The notes: generated from the sequence alone by a model not told the origin. A stretch of 64,000 nt of DNA from Paracidovorax valerianellae (GCF_900102625.1 NZ_FMZC01000015.1:42023-106022), one strand, 5' to 3'. Shown: positions 27,636-36,684, numbered from the stretch's first letter. Numbers and translations: made by a program.

Positions 27636-28448
27636 TCATTGCGGCGGCTGCCCGTTGGAGGCCGAAACACCACCGTCCACCGGCAGCACCACACCAGTGA
27701 TGAAGCTCGCATCCGGGCTCGCCAGGAAGGCGATCACCGCCGCGATCTCTTCGGGTTGCGCGCCGCGGCCCAGCGGAATGCGCTCGGCGAATTTCTTCAA
27801 CTGCTCCGGATCGCTCTCGATGTCTTTCGTCATGCCGGTGAACGTGAGGCTGGGCGCCACGGCGTTGATGCGCACGCCTTCCTTGCCGTAGTCCAGCGCC
27901 AGCGCTCGCGTGAAGTTGGACACCGCGCCCTTGGAAGCGTTGTAAAAGCTCATGTCCCAATCGCCGCCCAGACCCGACACCGATGACGTGTTGACGATGC
28001 AGCCTTTGGTCTTGAGCAGGTGCGGCATGGCGGCGCGCGCACCGTGGAACACGCCCGACACGTTGGTGGCCAGCGTGCGGCCCCAGTCGTCCAGGCTGGC
28101 TTCGGTCACCTTGCCCTGCACCGCAATGCCGGCGTTGTTGACCATCACATCCAATCGGCCGAAGCGCTCGACCGCAGCCGCCACCAGCGCCTGGACTGCA
28201 GCGTATTGCGACACATCTGCTACCTGGGCGAGCGTGCGGTCGGCCGGCAGGTCGGCGCGCGTGGCGGCCAGCTTGTCGTCGCTCAGGTCGGCGATGACGA
28301 CCTTGGCACCCTCTTCGGAAAACCGCCGCGCCGTGGCGGCGCCGATGCCGGAACCAGCCCCCGTGACGATGACGACCTTGTCCGTGAAACGGTGCAACGA
28401 TTGGGACGGCTGGGGCTGCGAAGGCGACTGGGATTGGGATTGGGCCAT
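27636..28448 (-). CDS. Short-chain dehydrogenase/reductase
   Basis: A 270-residue classical SDR. Cofactor motif TGAGSGIG, the NNAG motif, the catalytic triad as S (NTSSVSGL), Y and K (FYNASKGA), and the P-x-D-G-G C-terminal region (VLPVDGGVSASNG) are visible. An acidic residue after the second strand (IADLSDDK) suggests NAD preference. The N-terminal 17 residues are a Ser/Gln/Pro-rich tail. Start at 28448 has a good ribosome site (AGGAAAGGA). Substrate unknown; no evident role in cobalamin synthesis. Confidence 0.9.
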   Translation of the reverse strand: MAQSQSQSPSQPQPSQSLHRFTDKVVIVTGAGSGIGAATARRFSEEGAKVVIADLSDDKLAATRADLPADRTLAQVADVSQYAAVQALVAAAVERFGRLDVMVNNAGIAVQGKVTEASLDDWGRTLATNVSGVFHGARAAMPHLLKTKGCIVNTSSVSGLGGDWDMSFYNASKGAVSNFTRALALDYGKEGVRINAVAPSLTFTGMTKDIESDPEQLKKFAERIPLGRGAQPEEIAAVIAFLASPDASFITGVVLPVDGGVSASNGQPPQ

Positions 28449-28757
28449 GGGAAATCCTTTCCTGATGATGTGAAAGCGCCACCGGGCCATGCGTATGACG
28501 GCCATTGCGTTTGCCAGCGAATCGCGGTGCAGCGAATCGTGAAGCACTGCGGGCTTTGCAGCGCGACAGCGACGCTCCGCCGTTCAACGCAGCCGCTGAG
28601 AGGTGCCCGGGTGGCGCGCCAGGAATGCATCTTTCAAGGCGCGCTCTGCACCAGGCATCGCCGAGGCGCCCGTTCGCCTGTCAGCCGGCACCGCACACGG
28701 CACGGCACAAAGCTGCGGCCAACCTGCCGCGCCGGCCCTCGACCTTCACCACCCCAG
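28449..28757. other. Intergenic region, no gene seen
   Basis: About 310 bases between the SDR start and the DUF3037 stop. It must hold the SDR promoter. Open frames in it lack ribosome sites and homology. No repeat or RNA structure was recognised. Confidence 0.5.
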
Positions 28758-29150
28758 TTAAAGCAAAGGCCGAACCATGCGATCCATGATGTGCTCCAGC
28801 GCCACGCCCGCATCCGTGCAGCGGCCGGTGTGCACCGGAGAGGTCTGGATGATGCCGCTGCGCCGCGCGGTCAACCAGTGAAAGCGCCCACGGTAGGGCA
28901 TCTGCGCAATGGGGCCGCAGCCCGCCTCGCCCGCGCAGATGGCGACGATGGCGGCCAGGTGCCGACGCACCGTCTCCAGGTCGGCGGCCGGGTCCATGGC
29001 CAGCAGGCGCGATTCGTCCAACGCCATGGCGGCCTGCAAGAAGCCGGTGCGCTGGCACGACAGGATGGCGCCGGCGTTGATGAACTCCTCGCGCTCTACA
29101 CGCGGCACCACGCGCACGATGGCGTAGTCATAGACGTCAGCCGCGTGCAT
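28758..29150 (-). CDS. DUF3037 family protein, partner of the HipA-like kinase
   Basis: A 130-residue protein with the DUF3037 core: YDYAIVRVVPRVEREEFINAG, a Leu-rich middle and F-H-W-L-T-A-R-R-S-G-I-I-Q-T-S-P-V-H-T-G. Its ATG lies 14 bases inside the end of the HipA-like gene, so the two are translationally coupled. DUF3037 and HipA-like genes are a widespread pair; the partner's role is not known to me, though a toxin-antitoxin-like or signalling pair is possible. Confidence 0.85.
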   Translation of the reverse strand: MHAADVYDYAIVRVVPRVEREEFINAGAILSCQRTGFLQAAMALDESRLLAMDPAADLETVRRHLAAIVAICAGEAGCGPIAQMPYRGRFHWLTARRSGIIQTSPVHTGRCTDAGVALEHIMDRMVRPLL

Positions 29151-29922
29151 CGATCGCTCCTTGCAGCCAGGTCTGGCGGCCGGCCAGGCGCGCTGCGAAA
29201 TAGTCCGCATAGGCCTGCCGATGGCTGGCCGGCGCGGCCAGCGGGTCGTCGGCATGGTCCACGCCAGCCAGCACCAGAAATTCGTCCGGCACCTCGGCCA
29301 GGATGCCCTGCAGCACCTCGGGCGTGAGGCGCGCGGCCAGCTCGGCATCGACCGCGGCCAGCGCCGTAGCGCGGGACAGCAGCACATGGTCGGCAATGGG
29401 CGCGAACGGCTTGGCCGGCAGGGCCACCGTGCCGTTCCACGCATGGTGGAACGTGAGCGCGGCGCCATGGTCGATCAGCCAGGGGTTGCGGTGCCACACC
29501 AGCAGGTTGGTGTTGCGCGCCGTGCGGTCCACGTTGCCCACGAAGGTGTCGAACCACACCAGGCGCGAGGCGAAATCATCGGTCACGCTGTCCACCGCCG
29601 GATCGAAATTGGCCGCGCCCGACAGATAGTCCAGCCCCACGTTCAGGCCATCGCTGGCGCGGATCAGGTCCTGGATCTCGGGATCGGGCTCGGTCTGCGC
29701 CAGGGCCGGGTCCAGTTGCGCCAGCACGATCTCAGGCACTGGCAAGCCGAGCGCGCGGGCGATGCCGCCAGCAATCATCTCGGCCAGCAGTGCCCGCACG
29801 CCCTGCCCCGCGCCACGGAACTTGAGCACGTACAGGCCCAGGTCGTCGCCCTCGACCACGGCGGGCATGGAGCCGCCTTCGCGCAAAGGCGTGACGTAGC
29901 GGCTGACGGTGATGGTGCGCAT
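29137..29922 (-). CDS. HipA-like kinase domain protein
   Basis: A 261-residue protein with the HipA/PI3-4 kinase-like fold. The kinase lobe shows a nucleotide-binding region GLYVLKFRGAGQG, a catalytic loop GNVDRTARNTN (Asp and Asn) and a metal-binding IDHG (WLIDHGAAL). It is shorter than true HipA toxins (about 440 residues) and lacks an upstream HipB-like HTH partner; instead it is followed by DUF3037. Start MRTITVSR at 29922 has AAGGAGA upstream. Substrate unknown. Confidence 0.82.
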   Translation of the reverse strand: MRTITVSRYVTPLREGGSMPAVVEGDDLGLYVLKFRGAGQGVRALLAEMIAGGIARALGLPVPEIVLAQLDPALAQTEPDPEIQDLIRASDGLNVGLDYLSGAANFDPAVDSVTDDFASRLVWFDTFVGNVDRTARNTNLLVWHRNPWLIDHGAALTFHHAWNGTVALPAKPFAPIADHVLLSRATALAAVDAELAARLTPEVLQGILAEVPDEFLVLAGVDHADDPLAAPASHRQAYADYFAARLAGRQTWLQGAIDARG

Positions 29923-30029
29923 GGCGGGGAAGTCTCCTTGGAGCGATCGCTGGGTGAGGCGGAATGGTAGCGGCAGCGCTATCCATTCGACGCGGCGCCG
30001 GCGGGCATCCGCTGGATGCGCAGGCAGTC

Positions 30030-31274
30030 TCAAGCCTCCTGACGCAAACCATGGCCCTCCAGTGGCAATGAGTCGAGGTTGGCCGGCCAGAGAAAATAAG
30101 GCGAATGCGGTCCGCGCTCCACATGAACTGCGCCGATAGCGCGGGCCTTGCTCGTCAGCCCAAGGTCTCCTGCCTCACGCGGTTCCAGATAGCCGCACTG
30201 CTGCAGGCGTTCAATGCCAGCCGCCGTGGTCAATCCCCATTTTCGCGCCAGCTTGGAGGTTGGCAGTTTCTCGTTTTTATCGCTTTTGCCCGCGTTGGCT
30301 GCTAGAACCGGCTGCTGCGCGGCGAGGCCATCCATCGCGGCGGATGGCCGAGCGCTGTCGGCCCTTGGCAGCGCCTGAGACTGGGGTTTGGTGCCGACAC
30401 CAGGAACCCGGGCAGCAGCCCGCTCAGGCCCCGCGTGGTAAACGGCCTCGGGTTCTTGCACCGCAAGCGTCTGCACAGGCTGGGCGGCCCCATACGGCTC
30501 CGGGGGTACTGGGGCGGCACTCGATACGGAAGGCACTTTGGGCAAACCGAATTTCGCGGGCCAGTCGAACGCCAGTGGCCGGTGCAGCTTGGCAATGGAT
30601 CGAGCAAACTGCTCCAACGTTTCGGGGCCTACAACGCGCCACATGGAAAGCATTGCGGCCAAGCCGGACGCGTTATCGATCTGACGATCGATGGCAGAGC
30701 GCAACTGGTCGTTTTTCATCACCGTCTCCAATCCCGCGAAGGGCTTCTTCGGGCGGGTGATGCGAGCGTTCTGGCTGATGAGCACAGCGCTTTCAAACCG
30801 AGGCATCAGCTTGACCCCAAAGCGTTTTGGCAGCGGAACAACGGCGCCCTTAAGAAGCGATTGCAGCACCAGAATGTGGCGGCGGTTCTGCTCGATGGGC
30901 GAAGGGATGCCGCGAGGGCTTCCTGCGAAAAAGCTGGTGAACTCGCCCACTTCGTTCACCGCCACGCCTTGGTGGAAGCTCTTTGATTCGCAAACCCAGA
31001 TCTCCAGCAAACGATTGATGAGCAGGTGGTCGATCTGCGCGACACGGCCTTTGTGCTCGATGCGCAGGTCGTGAATGACCGCCCAGTTCTGGGACGCTCT
31101 GTGGTCGAACTCGATCACGTAGGCCGCATCTTTCTCCGTTTTGGCTCCGGCCCGGATCATGCGAATTTCTCCGTCGATCTTGGCCTGGATCTGTGCCGTT
31201 GCCTGCGGATGACGCATCAGCGCCTCCAGAGCTTCGATGTCCTCACTCCGGTCTTGTGCACTCTTGATCAGCAT
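30030..31274 (-). CDS. NERD-domain (nuclease-related) protein
   Basis: A 414-residue protein. Residues about 55-190 match the NERD domain, a restriction-endonuclease-like fold: the acidic residue in VAQIDHLL and the E-x-K of WVCESKSF, followed by an I-E-Q-N-R-R-H-I segment. A disordered Pro/Ala-rich middle (about 250-345) leads to a short C-terminal winged-helix-like region (KLARKWGLTTAAGIERLQ). NERD proteins are predicted DNA-processing enzymes. Its ATG lies 2 bases past the stop of cobC, with its ribosome site inside the last codons of cobC. Base composition is lower in GC than the cobalamin genes, suggesting later acquisition. Confidence 0.8.
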   Translation of the reverse strand: MLIKSAQDRSEDIEALEALMRHPQATAQIQAKIDGEIRMIRAGAKTEKDAAYVIEFDHRASQNWAVIHDLRIEHKGRVAQIDHLLINRLLEIWVCESKSFHQGVAVNEVGEFTSFFAGSPRGIPSPIEQNRRHILVLQSLLKGAVVPLPKRFGVKLMPRFESAVLISQNARITRPKKPFAGLETVMKNDQLRSAIDRQIDNASGLAAMLSMWRVVGPETLEQFARSIAKLHRPLAFDWPAKFGLPKVPSVSSAAPVPPEPYGAAQPVQTLAVQEPEAVYHAGPERAAARVPGVGTKPQSQALPRADSARPSAAMDGLAAQQPVLAANAGKSDKNEKLPTSKLARKWGLTTAAGIERLQQCGYLEPREAGDLGLTSKARAIGAVHVERGPHSPYFLWPANLDSLPLEGHGLRQEA

Positions 31275-31276
31275 TT

Positions 31277-32356
31277 TTAGAACTTTCTCCCTTTATTGAT
31301 GGAATCTATGGCGGCGCGCCATGCCCGGGCCAGATCCTCGCACGCACTGGGTGCCAACACCCCCATCCGCACCCGCCCCGGCAAACCGAACGACGCGCAG
31401 TCCCGCAGCTTGATGCCGTGATCCCGCAAAGCCGCCAGCGCGGCCGGAAGGTCCGCCACCGCAGGCCGTGCGACGAAGTAATTGGCCTGGCTGCCCGGCT
31501 CCACCGACCAACCCAGCGATTCGCACAGCGCCTGCTGCTGCGCCTTCCAGCCGCGCAGCGTGTCCAGGCTGGCGCGCAGCCATTGCTGGGTGGCGGCTTG
31601 CGTCCAGGCGTCGAGCAGGGCCACGCCGTGGGCGCCGGTGGGCCAGGACGGGGCCAGCGCCTGCAGTGCGGCGATGCGGTGCAGGGGCTGGGCGTCGGGT
31701 GCGATGGCATAGGCCGCGCGCACGCCGGTCAGGCCCAGGGCCTTGTTCGGGGTCCACAGCTGCCAGGCGTTTTGGGGCATGGCGGTGGCGGTGCCTTCGA
31801 GCCGCAGCGGCACGTACGCGCAGTCGAGCACGCGCAGCGCGGCATCGTCCGCAGGCAATGCGCTCCACGCGGCCAGCGCCGGGTCCGGCGCACCGAGTGG
31901 GCTGGAGGGATCGCAGGCCCAGTGCAGGCCCGCGTCGTCATGGCCTGCATCGGCTGCACTGGCTGCGGCGTCTTCAGCCCGCACCACGTCCAGCCCCCAT
32001 GCCTGCGCCGCGCGGGCGTAGTCCCCATAGCCATGCGCCGGCACCGCCACGGCGGGCGCGCCCTGCCGGGCGGCGAAGGCGGTGATGCGGTGGATGAATT
32101 CGCTGGCGCTGCCCGCGATCACGATGCGCGCCGGGTCCACGCCGTGGAACGAGCCCAGGCGCTCGCGCAGAGCGGTGTAGGCCGGGTCGGGGTAGCAGGT
32201 GGCGTCGGCGGCACGCAGCGCTTCGGCCGCCGTGGGGCACGGGCCGCAGGCGTTGCTGTTGGTGGAAAAGTCGTGCAGCGGCACGCCCCGCGCATCGGGG
32301 CCGCCATGCAGCGGGGCGTGCTGGGGAGCGTGCAGGGGCATGGGCGTCACATCCAT
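31277..32356 (-). CDS. cobC: Threonine-phosphate decarboxylase (CobC/CobD)
   Basis: A 359-residue PLP-dependent enzyme making (R)-1-amino-2-propanol phosphate, the linker of the cobalamin nucleotide loop. The cofactor lysine is in LWTPNKALGLTG (about residue 208), and the N-terminus HGGPDARGVPLHDFSTNSN is family-typical. Names differ between schools: CobC in Pseudomonas nomenclature, CobD in Salmonella. Its ATG overlaps the end of cbiB by 10 bases. Last of the riboswitch-led operon before the NERD gene. Confidence 0.9.
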   Translation of the reverse strand: MDVTPMPLHAPQHAPLHGGPDARGVPLHDFSTNSNACGPCPTAAEALRAADATCYPDPAYTALRERLGSFHGVDPARIVIAGSASEFIHRITAFAARQGAPAVAVPAHGYGDYARAAQAWGLDVVRAEDAAASAADAGHDDAGLHWACDPSSPLGAPDPALAAWSALPADDAALRVLDCAYVPLRLEGTATAMPQNAWQLWTPNKALGLTGVRAAYAIAPDAQPLHRIAALQALAPSWPTGAHGVALLDAWTQAATQQWLRASLDTLRGWKAQQQALCESLGWSVEPGSQANYFVARPAVADLPAALAALRDHGIKLRDCASFGLPGRVRMGVLAPSACEDLARAWRAAIDSINKGRKF

Positions 32357-33351
32357 CGCAGCAGCATGATTGCTATTAAAAAGTGAGCACACAGGGCAAT
32401 GAATCCGCCGGCAATGACCACTTTCGATGCCCAATGCGCCGCCTGGGGCGTGTCATGCGCCGCGGGGCTGCGCCCGGGCGCATTCAGCGTGTACACGCCG
32501 GGCTTGGCCAAGTGCACGCCCAGCGCCAGCGCCATGGCGGCCATGGGCCAGCCGCTGTTGGGCGATGGCGTTCGCTGCGCTTCCGCGGCCAGCGTGCGCC
32601 AGCGCGGGCGGCCGGCCAGCGCCCACAGCAGGCAGGCGGTGATGCGCGCTGGCACCCACGAGAGCGCGTCGTCCGCCCGCGCCGCCCATTTGCCGGCCCA
32701 CTGCCAGTAGCGCCCGCCGCGCATGCCGGGGTAGCCCCACATGGCGTCGGCCGTGTTGGCGAACCGGTAGAGCGCGGCGCCGGGCAGGCCCAGTAGCGCA
32801 AACCAGAACAGCGGCGCGACCACCGAGTCGTTGAGGTTTTCAGCGAGCGATTCGATCGCGCTTTCGCGCACCTGCGATGCGTCGAGCGCGTTCACGTCGC
32901 GGCTCACCAGCCGCGCCAGGCGAACCCGCCCGGCGTCCAGCGATTCGGCCAGGGCCGCCTCCACCGCCAGCACTTCGTCGCGCAGCATGCGCCAGGCCAG
33001 CAGCGGCTTGAGCAGCAACGCGATCAGCACTGCTGCCAGCCAAGGCGGCGCATACCGCAGCACCGCCACGTGCGCAGCGGCAGCCACTATCAAAACAATA
33101 GCTGCCAGCGCACACCAGAGCAGCGCTGCGAGCCAAAAAGACTTCAAGTCCCGCCCGGTGATGACCCGCGGCGCCGCCCGGTCGCCGCAGGCCTGGAGCG
33201 CGCGGCCCATCCAGACGACCGGGTGCACGGCCACGGGCGGCTCACCCCAGAAGCGGTCGATCGCCAGCGCCAGCGGCACGGCCGCGGCAGGAGCCAGGGC
33301 CATGGGCCACACGGCCATGAACGCGCTGGCGGCGCTGCTCGCGGCGTCCAT
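32347..33351 (-). CDS. cbiB: Adenosylcobinamide-phosphate synthase (CbiB)
   Basis: A 334-residue inner-membrane enzyme that attaches aminopropanol phosphate to adenosylcobyric acid. Motifs include DRFWGEPPVAVHPVVWMG near residue 35, RDVNALDASQ, ESLAENLNDSVVAPLFW, ADAMWGYPG and the SPNSGWPMAAMA segment. A stretch at about residues 68-89, including part of a membrane helix (SFWLAALLWCALAAIVLIVA), is encoded by an in-frame copy of the dispersed repeat. A weaker repeat-like segment (TTGCTATTAAAAAG) also encodes the C-terminal helix. ATG shares one base with the bluB stop. Confidence 0.92.
   Translation of the reverse strand: MDAASSAASAFMAVWPMALAPAAAVPLALAIDRFWGEPPVAVHPVVWMGRALQACGDRAAPRVITGRDLKSFWLAALLWCALAAIVLIVAAAAHVAVLRYAPPWLAAVLIALLLKPLLAWRMLRDEVLAVEAALAESLDAGRVRLARLVSRDVNALDASQVRESAIESLAENLNDSVVAPLFWFALLGLPGAALYRFANTADAMWGYPGMRGGRYWQWAGKWAARADDALSWVPARITACLLWALAGRPRWRTLAAEAQRTPSPNSGWPMAAMALALGVHLAKPGVYTLNAPGRSPAAHDTPQAAHWASKVVIAGGFIALCAHFLIAIMLLRWM
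33085..33148. repeat. Dispersed repeat, copy inside cbiB
   Basis: Plus-strand order: CTATCAAAACAATAGCTGCC, then AGCGC, a spacer, GCAGCGCTG, and AAAAAGACTTCAAG. This is the same architecture as the cobU copy at 37.8 kb and, in reverse, copies at 9.0 and 63.5 kb. It lies wholly within the cbiB coding sequence and keeps frame. Confidence 0.65.
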
Positions 33352-34130
33352 CAGCGGTCCGCCTCTCCGTTGGCGCCAGGGTTTGGGCCGGCCGCGCCCA
33401 GCGGCGGCTCGGGCAGCGCGCCACCCAGCCACGGCGCCGGCTGGCCCCAGGCGTTGTCGAACACCACGGCCTCCAGCGGCGCCCGGCGCGCCCAGCGCTC
33501 TCGCTGCAGCATGGGCTCTTCATAAAAACCGTGCACCGGCCCGATCGACAACAGCGCCACCGCCTCGGCGCCGGGTGGCAGGCCCAGCAGATCGCCAACG
33601 GCTACGGGATCGAACATCGACACCCAGCCCATGCCCAGCCCTTCGGCGCGCGCGGCCAGCCAGAGGTTCTGGATGGCGCAGGCGACCGAGGCCAGGTCCA
33701 TCTGCGGCAATGTGCGGCGGCCGAACACATGGGCCTCGCGCCCGTCGGCCAGGGCCACGGCAATGCACTCGGCCGCATCGCGCAGGCCTTCGACCTTCAG
33801 CCGCAGAAATTCGCCGCCGCGTTCGCCCAGGGCTTCGGCGGTGCATCGGCGCTCGGCTTCAACGCAGGCGTGCAGGCGCTCGCGCAGCGCCGGATCGGCC
33901 ACGCGGATGAAGCGCCACGGCTGCATGAACCCCACGCTGGGCCCCAGGTGCGCGGCCTGCAGCAGCCGCGCCAACACCTCGGGCGCGACCTGGCCACCGG
34001 CGAAGTGGCGCATGTCGCGCCGCTCGCGAATGGCGCGGTACACGGCCTCGCGCTCCTGCGGGGAAAACGCCGTGCCGGGCGGGGGTCCGCCGTGCGCGGC
34101 ATCCACCGGCGAAGCGTCGGCGGGAAGCAT
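33351..34130 (-). CDS. bluB: 5,6-dimethylbenzimidazole synthase (BluB)
   Basis: A 259-residue flavin-destructase that converts FMNH2 and O2 to dimethylbenzimidazole, the cobalamin lower ligand. The nitroreductase fold shows the BluB pattern RERRDMRHFAGG, LLQAAHLGPSVGFMQPW, and GWVSMFDP. Its oxygen requirement implies aerobic lower-ligand synthesis. An in-frame GTG at 34166 is an alternative start; neither has an obvious ribosome site. Its stop overlaps the cbiB start. Confidence 0.93.
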   Translation of the reverse strand: MLPADASPVDAAHGGPPPGTAFSPQEREAVYRAIRERRDMRHFAGGQVAPEVLARLLQAAHLGPSVGFMQPWRFIRVADPALRERLHACVEAERRCTAEALGERGGEFLRLKVEGLRDAAECIAVALADGREAHVFGRRTLPQMDLASVACAIQNLWLAARAEGLGMGWVSMFDPVAVGDLLGLPPGAEAVALLSIGPVHGFYEEPMLQRERWARRAPLEAVVFDNAWGQPAPWLGGALPEPPLGAAGPNPGANGEADR

Positions 34131-34210
34131 GGTGGCACCGGCAGGAGGAATGGCGGGCGCAGTCACGGCGTGGGCGTCACGGGAGAAGTCGCGATGGTCG
34201 CGGTGGCCGC

Positions 34211-34780
34211 TCAATCCTCGATGCCGCGCTGCGCCGGCACACCGGCCTGGAACGCATGCTTGATGAGGCCCATCTCGGTCACGGTGTCGGCGATTTCGAT
34301 CACCTCGGGCGGGCAGCGGCGGCCGGTGAGCACCACGTGCACGTGGCGCGGGCGGTCGCGCAGTACCTGCAGCACCTCCTCCAGCGGCAGCCAGCCGTAG
34401 ATGAGCGGATAGGTGATCTCGTCCAGCACCACCAGGAAGAACTCGCCGCCCAGCACGGCGGCGCGGGCGCGCTCCCAGCCGGCGCGGGCCAGTTCGGCCG
34501 ACTGGTCGATGTCGCGGCTCTTCCAGGTGAAGCCGTCGCCCAGGCCTTCGATGGGAATGCCCAGTTGCTCGAACATGCGGTGCTCGCCGAAGCGCGCGGT
34601 GGGCACTTTCATGAACTGGAAGATCTTGACGGGCTTGCCACGGCCGTGGGCGCGCAGCGCCAGGCCGAAGGCGGCGGTGCTCTTGCCCTTGCCGTTGCCG
34701 GTGTTCACCAGCACGATGCCGCGGCGTTCGCCATCGGGTTTTTCGGAGCGCCGTTCGGCGGGAGGGGTTTCGATCTGCAT
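34211..34780 (-). CDS. cobO: Cob(I)yrinic acid a,c-diamide adenosyltransferase
   Basis: A 189-residue CobA/CobO/BtuR-type enzyme that transfers the adenosyl group from ATP to cob(I)alamin. The P-loop variant [18 protein letters not shown] is at residues 26-43, followed by [16 protein letters not shown] and [13 protein letters not shown]. It lies about 100 bases downstream of the btuFCD genes and 80 bases upstream of bluB, within the cobalamin operon. Confidence 0.95.
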   Translation of the reverse strand: MQIETPPAERRSEKPDGERRGIVLVNTGNGKGKSTAAFGLALRAHGRGKPVKIFQFMKVPTARFGEHRMFEQLGIPIEGLGDGFTWKSRDIDQSAELARAGWERARAAVLGGEFFLVVLDEITYPLIYGWLPLEEVLQVLRDRPRHVHVVLTGRRCPPEVIEIADTVTEMGLIKHAFQAGVPAQRGIED

Positions 34781-34885
34781 GCGCGATTCTCGGGTCGGGT
34801 CGAAAAATTCTGGGTTTGGCGAAGGGGAGGCAGGCGGCGGCGTGGTGCGGTTCGGTGCAGTTAAAGGCGTTGCGGTCGGCGCGAC

Positions 34886-35668
34886 TCAGCGGTCGATGCG
34901 CGGCAACGACACCCACATGCCCGCCACCTGCTGCACGTGGATGCGCTGGTCGAACACGGCCTGCAGCGCGGCGTGCGTGGCCGGGTCGGCGCAGGCGCCG
35001 TGGTGCACGATGCGCCCGCTGGCCATGATGGCCATGTCGTCGGCCTGCAGCGCCAGCGACACCTCGTGCAGCACGCTCACCACCGTGCCGCCGCCAGCGG
35101 CCAGCGCGCGCATGGCGTGCAGCCAGTCGGCCTGGTGCGGCGGGTCGAGGTTGGCCAGGGGCTCGTCCATCAGCAGCACGTCGGCCTGCACAGCGAGCGC
35201 CCGGGCCAGCAGCACGCGCTGGCGTTCGCCGCCCGACAGCTGGCCGAGCGGCCGATGCCGCCATTCCCAAGCCTGCGTGGTGCGCAGAGCCTGCTCCACG
35301 GCGGCATGGTCGGCGGGGCTGGCCGGGGCCATCCAGCGCTGGTGCGGCAGGCGCCCGAGCATGGCCACGTCGTAGGCGGTCAGGTCGTCCGCCGAGGCCT
35401 CGTTCTGCCCCAGCCAGGCGAGCCGGCGCGCGCGCTCGCGGGCCGGCATGGCCAGCAGCGGCTGGCCCAACAAGTGCACTTCGCCCTGCACCGACGCGCC
35501 GCGCAGCAGGCCGGCGAGCACCTTGAGCAGCGTCGATTTGCCGGCGCCGTTGGGGCCGACCACGCTGGTCCAGCGGCCCGCCGGCACCGCAAGGGCGATG
35601 CCGTTCAGGACCGTGGCGTTTCCGATGCGCGCCGTGATGTTGCTGGCCTGCAGCGCTGTCTTCGTCAT
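34886..35668 (-). CDS. btuD: Corrinoid ABC transporter ATP-binding protein (BtuD-like)
   Basis: A 260-residue ATPase of the FecCD/BtuCD class. Walker A VGPNGAGKST, signature LSGGERQR, Walker B VLLMDEPLANLD and switch VLHEVS are intact. The ATG overlaps the btuC stop as ATGA. The assignment to vitamin B12 rather than iron-siderophore uptake rests on position downstream of the riboswitch, btuB and btuF-like genes. Confidence 0.88.
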   Translation of the reverse strand: MTKTALQASNITARIGNATVLNGIALAVPAGRWTSVVGPNGAGKSTLLKVLAGLLRGASVQGEVHLLGQPLLAMPARERARRLAWLGQNEASADDLTAYDVAMLGRLPHQRWMAPASPADHAAVEQALRTTQAWEWRHRPLGQLSGGERQRVLLARALAVQADVLLMDEPLANLDPPHQADWLHAMRALAAGGGTVVSVLHEVSLALQADDMAIMASGRIVHHGACADPATHAALQAVFDQRIHVQQVAGMWVSLPRIDR

Positions 35669-36684
35669 AGCGAATGCCCCAGGGCCGATTGCCGGTGCAT
35701 GAGCCACAGCAGGTAGGTGCCACCCAGCGCTGCGGTGAGCACGCCCACTGGCAGCTCCTGCGGCGCCAGCAGCCACCGCGCCAGGATGTCGGCCGCCAGC
35801 AGCAGCGCCGCGCCCATCAGGCTGGAAAGCGCGATGTGCCGCTGGTGCGTCGCCTTGACGATGGAACGCACGAGGTGCGGCGCAGCCAGTCCCACGAATG
35901 CGATCAGCCCGGTCTGCGCCACGGCCGTGCCGGTGGCCAGCGCCATGGCCGCCACCAGCCCCGCCCGCATCGGGCCGAGCGGCAGGCCCAGGCTGGCGGC
36001 CGTGGCCTCGCCCAGCGTGAGGCCGTCGAGCGCGCGCGACAGCGTCCATGCGGCGATGCTGCACAGGCACCAGGCGCCGGCCATGAGGGCGCATGACACC
36101 CAGCCGACGAAACTGGTGCTGCCCAGCGTGAAGGCCTGCATGGCCTGCAGGATTTCGGGCGACGCCAGTTCCACCAGGTCGCGCAGTGCGCCCAGCACCA
36201 CGCCCACGATCACGCCGGCCAGCAGCAGCCGCAGCGTGTGCTGCACGCCGCGCGCGAGCAACAGGGTGAGGGCGACGGCCCCCGCCGCGCCGAGAAACGC
36301 CATGCCGGTCACGCCCAGCCGCGCCAGCCACTGCGCCGCCATGGGCGAGACGCCGAACAGCGCCATCGCCACCGCGCCGCCCAGCGCCGCGCCCGAGGCC
36401 GAGCCCAGCAGGTACGGATCGGCCAGCGGGTTGCGAAACAGCCCCTGCGCCACCGCGCCCGCCAGCCCCAGCAGCGCGCCGGCGAGCCAGGCACCCAGCG
36501 TGCGCGGCAGGCGGATCTCCCACACGATCTGCCACGCCACCGGGTCCTTCCCCATGCGCAGCAAACTCTCGAAACCAGTGCTGCCGACGCACGCGCCCGC
36601 TACCAGCAGCGCGGCACTCACGATCAGCAGGCCGGCTCCCAGCCATGCGGCGCGGCGCCGTCCCGGGGCTGCGGCACCGTTCAT
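35665..36684 (-). CDS. btuC: Corrinoid ABC transporter permease (BtuC-like)
   Basis: A 339-residue permease of the FecCD family with about ten predicted membrane helices. Family marks are RLPRTLGAWLAGALLGLAGA, NPLADPYLLGSASGAA, FVGLAAPHLVR and the C-terminal LPVGVLTAALGGTYLLWL. Stop and start overlap by 4 bases with btuD and btuF, so the three are translated as a set. Confidence 0.9.
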   Translation of the reverse strand: MNGAAAPGRRRAAWLGAGLLIVSAALLVAGACVGSTGFESLLRMGKDPVAWQIVWEIRLPRTLGAWLAGALLGLAGAVAQGLFRNPLADPYLLGSASGAALGGAVAMALFGVSPMAAQWLARLGVTGMAFLGAAGAVALTLLLARGVQHTLRLLLAGVIVGVVLGALRDLVELASPEILQAMQAFTLGSTSFVGWVSCALMAGAWCLCSIAAWTLSRALDGLTLGEATAASLGLPLGPMRAGLVAAMALATGTAVAQTGLIAFVGLAAPHLVRSIVKATHQRHIALSSLMGAALLLAADILARWLLAPQELPVGVLTAALGGTYLLWLMHRQSALGHSL

